Assembly: GCF_027924565.1 (NCBI RefSeq)
Contig: NZ_AP027041.1
Location: 2,604,001-2,668,000, forward strand
Source: Lysobacter auxotrophicus
Lineage (GTDB): Bacteria > Pseudomonadota > Gammaproteobacteria > Xanthomonadales > Xanthomonadaceae
Direction of reading: 5' to 3'
DNA length: 64,000 nt
Of the stretch, positions 29,267-38,461 are shown piece by piece. Each line of letters begins with the position of its first letter. Positions within the stretch are counted from its first letter, which is position 1. A program made the position numbers and the translations under genes. The notes under the pieces were generated by a model. That model worked only from the letters and a program-made list of their open reading frames with translations, had not been told where the DNA came from and made no database searches.

Positions 29267-29294
29267 CCAATGTATTAACGCGTTAATACATTGG
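29267..29294. promoter_or_regulatory. Perfect 28-bp palindrome, candidate operator of the his operon
   Basis: CCAATGTATTAACG joined to CGTTAATACATTGG is an uninterrupted perfect palindrome in otherwise GC-rich DNA. It lies 7 bases upstream of the TrpR-like regulator start, where it would cover the promoter or ribosome site. Its core, GTATTAACGCGTTAATAC, has the size and symmetry of TrpR-type operators (GTACTAGTTAACTAGTAC). That TrpR comparison is from family knowledge; binding itself is inference. Confidence 0.8.
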
Positions 29295-29498
29295 ATCATT
29301 CCAAGCCCCGATGCGTCAACCACGACGGTTCCCTTGGACGGGCCGACCTGAACGCTTCGTTCACACCCCTCGCGGCGATAGTGACGACCGCGTCACGACC
29401 GCCTCACCGCGACGCTCGTGGGTCGCGGCCCGCCCCGCGGCACGTCGCCGCCCATCATCGAACGGTCGCCGGGCAAAGCCCGCGACCAAAGGGATGAC

Positions 29499-31331
29499 AT
29501 GGAACGTGCGCCTGCATGGGTCCGGCTCAGCCTCGCGGCGTTGATGACGCTCGCGTGGCCGGCGGCGGGCTCGCCCATGCAGACCGTCGAACTGCGGGGC
29601 GACACCACCGAAGTGACCCTCGCCCCGGCGATGCGCCTTGTCCGCGATGCCTCCGCCGAAGCCGATGTGAACACCGCGATGCGCTGGCTCGACGAAGGCC
29701 GCTTCCAGCCGCTGCCCGGCGGACGGACCTCGCTGGGGTTCCAGACAGGCGCGTTCTGGTTCCACCTGCGCGTGCTCAATCGCGACAGCCCGGAAACGCG
29801 CTGGCTGCTCGTGCAACGTTACGCGCTCAGCGACCGCATCGACGTCCACGTGCGGCACGCCGACGGGCGCGTGTCGCTGCAACGCGGCGGGGACCACCTG
29901 CCCTTCGGCGTGCGCACCATCCGTTACCGGCATCCGAACTTCCTGCTAACGCTGCCGCGCGGCGAAGCGGTGGACGTGTTCGTGCGCGTTCGCAGCGAAA
30001 GTTCGATGCAGGTGCCGCTGTCGCTGCTCACGGTGCCCGCGTTCGCCGAAACCACGCGCGACGCGCAGTTCGTGATCGGCGCGTACTACGGGATCCTGCT
30101 CGCGCTGTTCTTCTACAACATGGCGCTGTGGCTGAGCCTGCGCGATGCGAGCTACTTCTGGTACCTGGTGCACCTGTCGGCGTTCGGGCTGGTGCTGTTC
30201 ACGCTCAACGGTCTGGGCTTCGAATACCTGTGGCCGACGTCGACATGGTTGAACGACCGGATGGTCCCGCTGTCGGTCTGCCTGGCGCAGATCGGCATGC
30301 AGCAGTTCGCCCGCGTGTTTCTCGGGCTGCGCGAACGCTGGCCACCCGGCGATCGCGTGGGCCTGGCGTTGATCGCGTTCTTCGCGCTGCTGGGCGTCGC
30401 CTCGATGTGGCTGCCGTACCGCATCGCCACGCCCGTGGCCGGCGCGGCGGTGTTGGCGAGCATCGCGTGGATCGCGTTCGCCTCGGTGGCGATGGTGCGC
30501 CGCGGCTATGCGCCGGCGCGGCTGTTCCTGCTGGCGTGGGCGATGTTCCTGCTCGGTACGGGACTGTTCGTCGCCGTCGCGTTCGGGCTCGCGCCGAAGA
30601 ACTTCTTCACCGAGTACGGCGTGCAGATCGGCTCGGCGCTGGAAATGCTGCTGCTCTCGATCGCGCTGGGCCATCGTTACGCGCAGTTCCGCAACGAGAA
30701 CGAGCGCATCGCCGGCGATGCGAAAGAGCAGCTGGAGCACAAGGTCGAACTGCGCACCGCCGAGCTGCGCAGCGCGCTGGTGCAACTGGAGGACGCGCAC
30801 GCGCGGTTGCGCGAGTCGAGCCAGCGCGACGCGTTGACCGGGCTGCACAACCGCACGCATTTCCGCGACCGCTTCGATGCGTTGTTGCGCCAGTCGCGCG
30901 AGCACCGCCGGCCGTTGTCGCTGCTGATGATCGACCTGGACAACTTCAAGTCGATCAACGACCGCTACGGGCACCTGATCGGCGACGAATGCCTGCGCTG
31001 GGCGGCACGCACGCTGGGGCATGCGCTGCGCCCGCACCAGGAAACGCTGCTGGCGCGCTTCGGCGGCGAGGAGTTCGTGGTGGTGCTGCCGGGGTTGAAC
31101 CTCGTTGCCGCGACGCAGGTCGCCGAGGATCTACGCGAGCACCTGCGCGAATCGCCGTTCCGCAGCGGCACCTACGAGATCACCGTGACGGCGAGCATCG
31201 GCGTGCATGCGATCGGATCGGCCGCGTTCGGCGGCGTCGATCCGTTGCTGCAGCTGGCCGACCAGGCGCTGTATCGCGCGAAGGCCGACGGCCGCGATTG
31301 CGTGCGCACGTCGCAGGGCGAAGTCGCCTAG
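29499..31331 (+). CDS. Membrane 7TMR-DISM diguanylate cyclase
   Basis: A 610-residue sensor. The signal peptide ends about residue 25. A periplasmic 7TMR-DISM extracellular domain follows (about 35-180; FWFHLRVLNRDSPETRWLL), then seven membrane helices (about 190-395), a short coiled coil (ENERIAGDAKEQLEHKVELR) and a GGDEF domain with active-site GGEEF at 522-526. The inhibitory RxxD site is absent. It should make c-di-GMP in response to an unknown periplasmic ligand. An AAAGGG at 29488-29493 supports ATG 29499. It is divergent from the his operon across 238 bases. Confidence 0.9.
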   Translation: MERAPAWVRLSLAALMTLAWPAAGSPMQTVELRGDTTEVTLAPAMRLVRDASAEADVNTAMRWLDEGRFQPLPGGRTSLGFQTGAFWFHLRVLNRDSPETRWLLVQRYALSDRIDVHVRHADGRVSLQRGGDHLPFGVRTIRYRHPNFLLTLPRGEAVDVFVRVRSESSMQVPLSLLTVPAFAETTRDAQFVIGAYYGILLALFFYNMALWLSLRDASYFWYLVHLSAFGLVLFTLNGLGFEYLWPTSTWLNDRMVPLSVCLAQIGMQQFARVFLGLRERWPPGDRVGLALIAFFALLGVASMWLPYRIATPVAGAAVLASIAWIAFASVAMVRRGYAPARLFLLAWAMFLLGTGLFVAVAFGLAPKNFFTEYGVQIGSALEMLLLSIALGHRYAQFRNENERIAGDAKEQLEHKVELRTAELRSALVQLEDAHARLRESSQRDALTGLHNRTHFRDRFDALLRQSREHRRPLSLLMIDLDNFKSINDRYGHLIGDECLRWAARTLGHALRPHQETLLARFGGEEFVVVLPGLNLVAATQVAEDLREHLRESPFRSGTYEITVTASIGVHAIGSAAFGGVDPLLQLADQALYRAKADGRDCVRTSQGEVA

Positions 31332-31373
31332 CACGTGCGGCAGGCCACGCGGCAATGCCGCATGGGACCTGCC

Positions 31374-33260
31374 TTATCCCCGCGCAGCGCCGAGGATCGT
31401 GCCGTCCTTGACCAGGCGCACCGCGGTGGCGACTTCGCCGTCGAGCGCGCGATCGCGATCCAGGAACGGAATCTCCCGGCGGATCGCCGCATGCGCCGCG
31501 GCCACGGCACGGCCCGGCTGGAATTCGTCCGCGTCCGCCAGCTCGACGCGCAACGCTTCGACTTCGTCGAGGAAGGCGTCGTACTCCAGCGTGCCCGGCG
31601 TCGGGCCGCCGGCGATCTTGGCCGCCAGCGCCGCCGCGTCGGCACGGTTCGCCAGGTCGCGCGCGGCGTTGATCATGTCGCGGCGAAGGTCCAGCGCCTG
31701 CGCGGCGGTGTACAGCTCCAGCGCGATCACCTTGCCCAGGTCGTCGGCCATCGCGAGCACGTGGCGCGCTTCGTTCGCGCCCATCGAGACATGGTCCTCG
31801 GCGTTGGCGCTGGTCGGGATCGAATACACCGACGCCGGATGCGCGCGGCTCGCCAGGTCGTTGACGATCGCCGCGGCCGTGTACTGGACGATCATGTGGC
31901 CCGATTCGGTGGAGTCCTCGTTGCCGATGAGGAAGCCCGGCAGGCCGTCGTTGGTCGACGGATCGACGAGTTTGTTGAGGCGGCGCTCGGAAATGCTTGC
32001 CAGCACCGGAATGGCCGCCTTCACGTAGCTCATCGCCAGCGCGAGCGGCATGCCGTGGAAATGACCGGCGGAAATCACCTGCTGCTCGACGAACTCCGCC
32101 TTCGCATCCGGGAAGACGATGGGGTTGTCGGTCAGCGCATTGAGTTCGATGTCGAGCACGCGCGCGGCCTGCGCGATCGCGTCGCGCACCGCGCCGTGCA
32201 CCTGCGGGATGCAGCGCAGCGAATAGCTGTCCTGCGGCTGGTGCTTCTTGCCGCCGCGGAACGGGCGGAATCGGCGATAGAACTTCTCGCGGCCGTGGCG
32301 CTGCGCCAGCGGCACCCAGTCCCAGCCGATGTCGAAACGCAGCTGCTGCGCCTGCGCCGTATCCCAGCTGCCCGGCTGCCACGCGCGGAACTTCGGCACG
32401 AGGTGGTACGGGATGTCGGCCAGGGTCGAGCCTTCCAGCAGGATGCGCAGGTTCGCCGCGCTGTGCACCTGGCCCGGATGCGGGCGCAGCGCGTGCACTT
32501 CCTCGGCGAATGCGCCCAGCCGGCCGGCGAAGGCGTCGATGGTCATCGCCGCGGCGAGATCGGCCGTGTCGAGCAGGTCTTCCAGCTTGTCCAGCGCGAG
32601 CACGCCGCAGGCGAGCATCTGCGCGGTGCCGTTGTTGAGCGCGAGGCCTTCCTTGTACGAGAGCGTGATCGGCGACAGGCCGGCGCGTTCCAGCGCCTGC
32701 GCGCCCGGCATGCGACGGCCTTCGTAGAACGCCTCGCCGCCACCGAGCAGCACGATCGCAAGATGCGACAGCGGCGCCAGGTCGCCCGACGCGCCGACCG
32801 AACCCAGTTGCGGCACGACCGGGACGATGCCGGCGTTGAGCATCGCCGTGAGGGCCTGCAGCGTTTCCACGCGGATGCCCGAATGCCCGCGCATGAGCGT
32901 GTTGATGCGGATGCACAGCATCGCGCGGACGACTTCCGGCGCGAACGCCTCACCCACGCACACCGCGTGCGTGACGATGAGGTTGCGCTGGAGTTCCTCG
33001 TGCAGCGACTCGTTCGAGCGCGTGCTGCCGGGCAGTTCATCGCGCAGGCGATGGTTGCCGAGCAGGCGGTCCGCGTTGCTGCCGAAACCGGTGGAGACGC
33101 CGTAGATCGGCTCCTCGCGGCTGACCTGTTCGGCCAGGAATTCGGCGGCGCGCGCGACGGCGGGAAGCTGCTCCTGCGCCAGTTCGACGTGCGCGCCGTA
33201 GGCCACGTCGACCAGCTGTGCGCGGGTGAGGGAGCGGCCGTCGAGTCGGATGGGTTTCAT
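31374..33260 (-). CDS. hutH: Aromatic amino-acid ammonia-lyase, histidine-ammonia-lyase-like, enlarged
   Basis: A 628-residue MIO-type lyase. The self-forming cofactor triad Ala-Ser-Gly is at 157-159 in GSVGASGDLAPLSH; the catalytic Tyr is in IYGVSTGFG, with NNGTAQ and YSLRCIPQ further on. The selectivity dipeptide after LQRNLIV is Thr-His (97-98), close to the Ser-His of histidine lyases and unlike the His-Leu or Phe-Leu of tyrosine or phenylalanine lyases. It is over 100 residues longer than typical HutH, with an extra segment at about 280-341 (WQPGSWDTAQAQQLRFDIGW region). No hutU, hutI or hutG lies nearby. Histidine is the likely substrate but not certain. Confidence 0.72.
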   Translation of the reverse strand: MKPIRLDGRSLTRAQLVDVAYGAHVELAQEQLPAVARAAEFLAEQVSREEPIYGVSTGFGSNADRLLGNHRLRDELPGSTRSNESLHEELQRNLIVTHAVCVGEAFAPEVVRAMLCIRINTLMRGHSGIRVETLQALTAMLNAGIVPVVPQLGSVGASGDLAPLSHLAIVLLGGGEAFYEGRRMPGAQALERAGLSPITLSYKEGLALNNGTAQMLACGVLALDKLEDLLDTADLAAAMTIDAFAGRLGAFAEEVHALRPHPGQVHSAANLRILLEGSTLADIPYHLVPKFRAWQPGSWDTAQAQQLRFDIGWDWVPLAQRHGREKFYRRFRPFRGGKKHQPQDSYSLRCIPQVHGAVRDAIAQAARVLDIELNALTDNPIVFPDAKAEFVEQQVISAGHFHGMPLALAMSYVKAAIPVLASISERRLNKLVDPSTNDGLPGFLIGNEDSTESGHMIVQYTAAAIVNDLASRAHPASVYSIPTSANAEDHVSMGANEARHVLAMADDLGKVIALELYTAAQALDLRRDMINAARDLANRADAAALAAKIAGGPTPGTLEYDAFLDEVEALRVELADADEFQPGRAVAAAHAAIRREIPFLDRDRALDGEVATAVRLVKDGTILGAARG

Positions 33261-33371
33261 GGAGGTTCCGTTGTGTTTTTGACTCCCCGCCTGCGAATGC
33301 CGGCGAGGGTTGTGGTGAAGTCGGTCGCCGCAACGCCCGGCGCCTCGCGCCTCACCTGCTTGCTCCTAACC

Positions 33372-33393
33372 TCCCCCTGTAAACAGAGGGAGG
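33372..33393. repeat. CCTCCC...GGGAGG hairpin between hutH-like gene and hisS
   Basis: CCTCCCCCTGTAAACAGAGGGAGG is a short intergenic hairpin close to the hisS stop codon. It resembles the CCCCTCTCCC elements after serA and mtnC and the CTCCCTCCCCTGCCTGCAGGG element near 63567. It may help end hisS transcription; there is no U tract. Confidence 0.45.
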
Positions 33394-33401
33394 AGAAAGG
33401 C

Positions 33402-34793
33402 TTAACGTCCAGCCAGCACGTGCGCCTGCTCGAGCTCCACGCGCAACGTGCTCGCGAGTTCTTCGCGCGCGACTTCGAACTGCTCCTCGCGCAGCAGGTC
33501 CTTCACCGCGACCACGCCGCGTGCGCGCTCGTCCTCGCCGGTCAGCACGACGAAGCGGATGCCGGCGCGGGAGGCGTACTGGAACTGCTTGCCGATCTTG
33601 CGCGCTTCCATCTGCATCTCGGTGTTGATGCCCGCGCCGCGCAGGCGACGCGCGATGTCCAGCGCGTCGGGCAGCGAATCGGCATCCATCAGCGCGACCA
33701 TCGCCTGCACCGTGCTGCCGGTCGCCTTGCCGAGCAGGCCCGCCTCGCGCAGCTGCCAGAACAGGCGCGTCAGGCCGATCGAGATGCCCACGCCGGGCAG
33801 CTTCGACTTCGTGTAGTGGCTGGCGAGGTTCTCGTAGCGACCGCCCGAGCAGATCGAACCGATCTGCGGGTAGTCGTTGAGCGTGGTCTCGTAGACGGTG
33901 CCGGTGTAGTAATCCAGGCCGCGCGCGATGGAGAAATTCAGCGCGTAATGCGTTTCCGGCACGCCGAGCGCGCGCACCAGCTCCAGCACTTCGCGCAGCT
34001 CGGCCACGCCGTCGCGCAACGAGTCGTTGCCCTCGCCCAGCGCATCCAGCTGCGCCATCGCGTCGGCGTGCGAGGTCGACCGCACCTTCACGAAATCGAG
34101 GATCTTCTCCACGCCATCGGCCGGCAGGTTGAAGCCCTCGCCGGTGAGCGTCTCGCGCACGTAGTCCTCGCCGCGCTTGTCGAGCTTGTCGACCTCGCGC
34201 AGCACGAGCGCCTGCAGTTCGCCGTCGGCAACGCCCTGCGCCTCGAAGAATCCGCGCATCAGCTTGCGGTTGTTGAGCTGGATGGTGAACGCGCCGATGT
34301 CCAGCTCGCTGAACACCGCGTGGATCACCGCCGGCAGTTCGGCGTCAAAGCGCACGCTCAGCGCGTCCTTGCCGATCACGTCGATGTCGCACTGGTAGAA
34401 CTCGCGGAAACGCCCGCGCTGGGCGCGTTCGCCGCGGTACACGCGCTGCATCTGGTAGCGACGGAACGGGAACGCGAGCTCATGCTCGTGCTCGGCGACG
34501 AAACGCGCCAGCGGCACGGTCAGATCGAAGCGCAGCGCCAGCTCCGGCATGCCCTCGCCCGCGCCCTCGGCCTTGCCGAGCGCACCGGTGGACTGCACGA
34601 AATACACCTGCCGCTCGGTCTCGCCGCCGGATTTGGTCAGCAGCACTTCCGACAGCTCCATCACCGGCGTTTCCACCGGCAGGAAGCCGAAGCGTTCGAA
34701 ATTTCGGCGGATCGTATCCAGCATGCGCTGGAAAGCGATCTGGTCAGGAGGCAGCAGCTCCATGACCCCGGGCGGGGTACGCGGCTTGATCAA
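33402..34793 (-). CDS. hisS: Histidyl-tRNA synthetase
   Basis: A 463-residue class II synthetase. Motif 2 is [21 protein letters not shown]; the HisA and motif 3 segments are [14 protein letters not shown] and [11 protein letters not shown] with [12 protein letters not shown]. The anticodon-binding domain covers about 370-463. It has the longer, eukaryote-like layout with a helical insertion around 190-260. The start is a TTG at 34793 (reading [14 protein letters not shown]); upstream in-frame sequence has no ATG or GTG, and a start further in would cut motif 1. This fits my recollection of xanthomonad HisRS N-termini. Confidence 0.94.
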   Translation of the reverse strand: MIKPRTPPGVMELLPPDQIAFQRMLDTIRRNFERFGFLPVETPVMELSEVLLTKSGGETERQVYFVQSTGALGKAEGAGEGMPELALRFDLTVPLARFVAEHEHELAFPFRRYQMQRVYRGERAQRGRFREFYQCDIDVIGKDALSVRFDAELPAVIHAVFSELDIGAFTIQLNNRKLMRGFFEAQGVADGELQALVLREVDKLDKRGEDYVRETLTGEGFNLPADGVEKILDFVKVRSTSHADAMAQLDALGEGNDSLRDGVAELREVLELVRALGVPETHYALNFSIARGLDYYTGTVYETTLNDYPQIGSICSGGRYENLASHYTKSKLPGVGISIGLTRLFWQLREAGLLGKATGSTVQAMVALMDADSLPDALDIARRLRGAGINTEMQMEARKIGKQFQYASRAGIRFVVLTGEDERARGVVAVKDLLREEQFEVAREELASTLRVELEQAHVLAGR

Positions 34794-34928
34794 GCGGAAC
34801 TCCAGTGGATCGGGCGGACGCGCCTGCGGCGGCGCGTCGCGAGGGTGGAAACCGCCACAGTTTAGCGGCTGAGCCCCGCCTTCCCCCAGCGCGCCGACGC
34901 CGGGATGAAGGAAATTGCACGAGACCCC

Positions 34929-34958
34929 TTGCCTCGCCCCGGTCGAACTGACTAGAAT
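34929..34958 (+). promoter_or_regulatory. Promoter of tRNA-Pro
   Basis: A -35 box TTGCCT (34929-34934) and a -10 box TAGAAT (34953-34958) with an 18-base spacer lie 15 bases before the tRNA, consistent with a short 5' leader that is trimmed. Confidence 0.6.
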
Positions 34959-34973
34959 TTGCGGCTCAGCAGT

Positions 34974-35050
34974 CGGGGTGTAGCTCAGCCTGGTAGAGCG
35001 CTACGTTCGGGACGTAGAAGTCGCAGGTTCAAATCCTGTCTCCCCGACCA
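34974..35050 (+). tRNA. tRNA-Pro (anticodon CGG)
   Basis: A 77-nt cloverleaf ending in encoded CCA. The anticodon stem CTACG/CGTAG holds the loop TTCGGGA, with anticodon CGG at 35008-35010. The acceptor begins C1 and ends G72 with discriminator A73, the bacterial tRNA-Pro identity set. The T-loop TTCAAAT and D-loop with GG are present. Position 6/67 is a U-U mismatch. Confidence 0.97.
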
Positions 35051-35079
35051 ACTCCGCAGCGATGCGGTTGCTGACACAG

Positions 35080-35108
35080 AAAACGCCGGCCGATGCCGGC
35101 GTTTTTCG
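35080..35108 (+). terminator. Intrinsic terminator after tRNA-Pro
   Basis: AAAACGCCGGC (35080-35090) pairs with GCCGGCGTTTT (35095-35105) around a 4-base loop, with a run of T residues (GTTTTTCGTT). It lies 30 bases after the tRNA end. Confidence 0.88.
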
Positions 35109-35195
35109 TTGGGGCGCCTTGCTCGCGATGCATCCGGGCGGCGAAGCGATCCGCGCTCGGGCATCATGCGGCGCAGTCCATCCGGCCCCCTCGCC

Positions 35196-36044
35196 ATGTC
35201 CCTGTCCGTCGAGCCCTTCGAACAGCGCGGCCTCTCCTGCGTGCGCCTGCGCCACCCCGGCGGCGCCACGGCCGACGTCAGCCTGCATGGCGCGCACGTG
35301 CTCTCATGGAAACCCGCGCCCGCCCGCGAACGCCTGTACCTGAGCCCCAACGCGAGCCATGCGCCCGGCAGCGCGATCCGGGGCGGCATCCCGGTGATCT
35401 TTCCGCAGTTCGCCGCACGCGGTCCGCTGACCAAGCACGGCTTCGCGCGACTGCTGGAGTGGCGCTTCGCCGGGCTGCGCGACGCCACGCCGTTCGGCGA
35501 GTCGGCCGTGTTCGAACTCGACGACGATGAACACACCCGCTCGCTGTGGCCGCACCGGTTCGGCGCGCGGCTGCACGTCGCGCTGTCGGCCGATGCGCTC
35601 CAGGTCGGACTGGAAGTGATCAACCGCGACGAATCGCCGTTCGCCTTCACCGCTGCGCTGCATACGTATCTTCGCGTCGCGAAGCTGGCTGCGGTGGAGC
35701 TGTGCGGGCTGGAATCCACGCCGTACGAGGACAGCGCCCGCAGGAGCGCGCCGATGCCGGCGTCGGGGGCGCCGGTGCGCTTCGAAGGCGAACTCGACCG
35801 CGTCTATGCCAACGCGCCGCGTGCGCTGGGGCTGCGCGACGGCGACGCGACGCTGCACCTGGACGCCGAAGGCTTCCGCGACACGGTCGTGTGGAATCCG
35901 GGCGCCACGCTGGCGGCCTCCATGGGCGATCTCGGCGCCGGCGAGCACCTGCGTTTCGTCTGCGTTGAAGCCGGGACGGTAGTGGACCCGGTCACGCTCG
36001 CGCCCGGCGAGCGCTGGCTGGGCGTGCAGCGGTTGCGCGAGTGA
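35196..36044 (+). CDS. D-hexose-6-phosphate mutarotase (aldose-1-epimerase family)
   Basis: A 282-residue YeaD-like epimerase that interconverts the anomers of glucose-6-phosphate-type sugars. Visible marks are GAHVLSWKP, IRGGIPVIFPQF, KHGFARLLEW, the catalytic His in FTAALHTYLRV and the catalytic Glu in VCVEAGTV. Start is ATG 35196 after a 145-base gap that holds the tRNA terminator. It converges on proA with 9 bases between the stops. Confidence 0.88.
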   Translation: MSLSVEPFEQRGLSCVRLRHPGGATADVSLHGAHVLSWKPAPARERLYLSPNASHAPGSAIRGGIPVIFPQFAARGPLTKHGFARLLEWRFAGLRDATPFGESAVFELDDDEHTRSLWPHRFGARLHVALSADALQVGLEVINRDESPFAFTAALHTYLRVAKLAAVELCGLESTPYEDSARRSAPMPASGAPVRFEGELDRVYANAPRALGLRDGDATLHLDAEGFRDTVVWNPGATLAASMGDLGAGEHLRFVCVEAGTVVDPVTLAPGERWLGVQRLRE

Positions 36045-36053
36045 ACCCGCGGT

Positions 36054-37322
36054 TCAATCCTCGCGCGACTCCCCATGCCGCACCTGCCCGTCCCCGCGCA
36101 CGACGAAGCGCTCGATCGTCAGCGACTCCGCGCCCATCGGGCCGTAGGCATGCAGGCGCGTGGTCGAGATGCCGATCTCCGCGCCAAGGCCCAGCTGACC
36201 GCCATCGTTGAAGCGCGATGACGCGTTGACCATCACCGCCGAACTGCGCATGCCGCGCACGAAGGCGTCGGCTGCGGCGGCGTCCTGCGTCGCGATCACC
36301 TCGGTGTGATCCGAGCCGAACCGGGCGATGTGCGCCAGCGCCGCGTCGAGGTCGTCCACCACGCGCGCGGCGATTACGAAGTCGAGGTATTCGGCCGCGT
36401 AGTCGTCGTCCGTCGCTTCGCGCGCCTGCGGAACGATCGCGCGCGTGCGCTCGCAGCCGCGCACTTCGACGCCGCGCCCGGTCAGACGCGTCATGGCCCG
36501 CGGCAGGAATTCGTCGGCGATATCGCGATGCACGAGCAGCGTTTCCAGCGCGTTGCACACGCCCGGCCGCGACGCCTTGCCGTCGACCAGCAGGTCCAGC
36601 GCCTGCGCGAGGTCGGCGGACGCATCGACGTACAGATGGCACACGCCCTTGTAGTGCTTGATCACCGGAACGCGCGCATGCTCGGCGACGAAGCGGATCA
36701 GGCTTTCGCCGCCGCGCGGGATCGCGAGGTCGACCAGGTCGGTCAGCTGCAGCAGTTCGAGCACGTGTTCGCGCGCAGGATCCGCGATCAACGAGACCGC
36801 GGCTTCCGGCAGCCCTTCCGCGCGCAGCGCCGCATGCAGGCAGGCCGCGATCGCCGCGTTGCTCGCGCGCGCCTCCGAACCGCCGCGCAGCAGCACCGCG
36901 TTTCCGGCCTTCAGGCACAGCGCGGCGGCATCGGCGGTCACGTTCGGACGCGCTTCGTAGATCATCGCGATCAAACCCAGCGGAATGCGCTGGCGTTCCA
37001 CCACCACGCCATTGGGCCGCACGTCGCGACGCGTGACGACGCCGAGCGGATCGGCCTGCGCCGCCACCTCGCGCACCGCGTGCGCGATCGCGTCGATGCG
37101 CGCGTCGTCAAGCTTCAGCCGGTCGAGCACGGCATCGCTCAATCCGTTCGCCCGGCCGCGCTCCATGTCGTCCGCGTTCGCGGCGAGCACCTGCGCACGA
37201 CGCTCCGACAGCGCGTCGGCCATGCGTTCGATCAACCGCCGCCGCGTGTCGCCGTCGAGCCGCGCGATGACCGATGCGGCGTCGCGCGCGTGCTCGGCGA
37301 GGTTGCGGACGTAACCGGTCAT
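36054..37322 (-). CDS. proA: Glutamate-5-semialdehyde dehydrogenase
   Basis: A 422-residue NADPH-dependent enzyme that reduces glutamyl-5-phosphate in proline synthesis. It shows [21 protein letters not shown] and LLRGGSEA; the catalytic Cys is in [12 protein letters not shown]; the C-terminal [20 protein letters not shown] is diagnostic. Its ATG overlaps the proB stop as ATGA. It is the last gene of the arginine/proline block. Confidence 0.97.
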   Translation of the reverse strand: MTGYVRNLAEHARDAASVIARLDGDTRRRLIERMADALSERRAQVLAANADDMERGRANGLSDAVLDRLKLDDARIDAIAHAVREVAAQADPLGVVTRRDVRPNGVVVERQRIPLGLIAMIYEARPNVTADAAALCLKAGNAVLLRGGSEARASNAAIAACLHAALRAEGLPEAAVSLIADPAREHVLELLQLTDLVDLAIPRGGESLIRFVAEHARVPVIKHYKGVCHLYVDASADLAQALDLLVDGKASRPGVCNALETLLVHRDIADEFLPRAMTRLTGRGVEVRGCERTRAIVPQAREATDDDYAAEYLDFVIAARVVDDLDAALAHIARFGSDHTEVIATQDAAAADAFVRGMRSSAVMVNASSRFNDGGQLGLGAEIGISTTRLHAYGPMGAESLTIERFVVRGDGQVRHGESRED

Positions 37323-38461
37323 GGCGTCGGTTCCCGGTTCGTGGCCGCATCGAGCAGCACGAGATCATCGCGATGCACCACCGACTCGCCGTAACGGAAT
37401 CCGAGCAGCGCCTCGATCTCGTTGCTGTGCCGGCGCGCGATCCTGCGCACTTCGTTCGCGCCGTATTGCGCGAGGCCACGCGCGAATGCGGCATCGTGTT
37501 CGTCGGCGATCTCCACCACGTCGCCGCGACGGAACTCGCCTTCTACCACCACCACCCCGCCCGGCAGCAACGACGCGCCCTGCCGGTGCAGCGCCGCGAT
37601 CGCGCCCGCGTCCACCCGCAGGCGGCCCGACGACGGGGCGTGGCGCAGCCACTGCTTGCGCGCGCGGAGGCGATCGCCCTGCGCCGTCACCAGCGTGCCG
37701 TGCAGGCGGTCGTCGTGGAGTGCCCGCACGACCTGCGCATCGCGACCGCAGAACAGGGCCGTCGGGATGCCGGCCGCGCCCGCTTTCGCCGCGGCGTCGA
37801 GCTTGGTGCGCATGCCGCCCGTGCCCAGTGTGCCCGCGCCGCCGCTCGCGGCCTGCAGCAGTTCCGGCGTGATCGAGTCCACGCGCGTGATCGGTTGCGC
37901 CGACGGGTCGCGCGGGTGCGCGCTGAAGAGGCCGCCGATGTCGGTCGCGATCAGCAACAGGTCCGCATCCACCAGCGATGCGACCGCGGCGGCGAGGTTG
38001 TCGTTGTCGCCGAGCTTCAGTTCGTCGACGGCGACGGCATCGTTCTCGTTGATGACGGGCAACGCGCCCAGGCGCAACAGTTCGCGCAGCGTCGCGCGCG
38101 CGTTGAGATAACGACGCCGGTTGCGCAGGTCGTCGTGCGTGAGCAGCACCTGCGCGACGGGACGATCGACCAGTTGCTGCCAGAACGTCACCAGCGCGGC
38201 CTGGCCGAGCGATGCGAGCGCCTGCCGCAGCACGAGGCCATCGCCGCCGGCGCCGACGCGGTGCCGCCCCGCGGCGACCGCGCCGGACGACACCAGCACG
38301 ACCTCACGCTGCTGCGTGCGCGCGTGCTCGATGAAGCGCGCCAGCACGCCGGCGTGGCGCGGGTCGAGCCCGTCGTCGCCCGACAACAGGCTGCTGCCGA
38401 CTTTCAGCACGGCGCGCCGCCACGGCGGCAGCGGTTGCGCGGCGAACACCGGGGCGTTCAT
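37319..38461 (-). CDS. proB: Glutamate 5-kinase with PUA domain
   Basis: A 380-residue enzyme that phosphorylates glutamate, the committed and proline-inhibited step of proline synthesis. The amino-acid kinase domain (about 1-260) has [36 protein letters not shown]-type [11 protein letters not shown], and [14 protein letters not shown]-terminal PUA domain (about 285-370) follows. It is coupled by 4-base overlaps to both proA and the serine hydrolase gene upstream. Confidence 0.97.
   Translation of the reverse strand: MNAPVFAAQPLPPWRRAVLKVGSSLLSGDDGLDPRHAGVLARFIEHARTQQREVVLVSSGAVAAGRHRVGAGGDGLVLRQALASLGQAALVTFWQQLVDRPVAQVLLTHDDLRNRRRYLNARATLRELLRLGALPVINENDAVAVDELKLGDNDNLAAAVASLVDADLLLIATDIGGLFSAHPRDPSAQPITRVDSITPELLQAASGGAGTLGTGGMRTKLDAAAKAGAAGIPTALFCGRDAQVVRALHDDRLHGTLVTAQGDRLRARKQWLRHAPSSGRLRVDAGAIAALHRQGASLLPGGVVVVEGEFRRGDVVEIADEHDAAFARGLAQYGANEVRRIARRHSNEIEALLGFRYGESVVHRDDLVLLDAATNREPTP

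Noticed and set aside
29295-29498. Histidine attenuator leader before the his operon
   Set aside because: No His-rich short ORF or terminator hairpin is seen on the minus strand before the regulator gene; the palindrome points to repressor control instead.
31335-34865. A 1176-codon plus-strand open frame opposite the ammonia-lyase and hisS
   Set aside because: It is antisense to two well-recognised genes; its composition is typical of a GC-rich shadow frame and it lacks domains.
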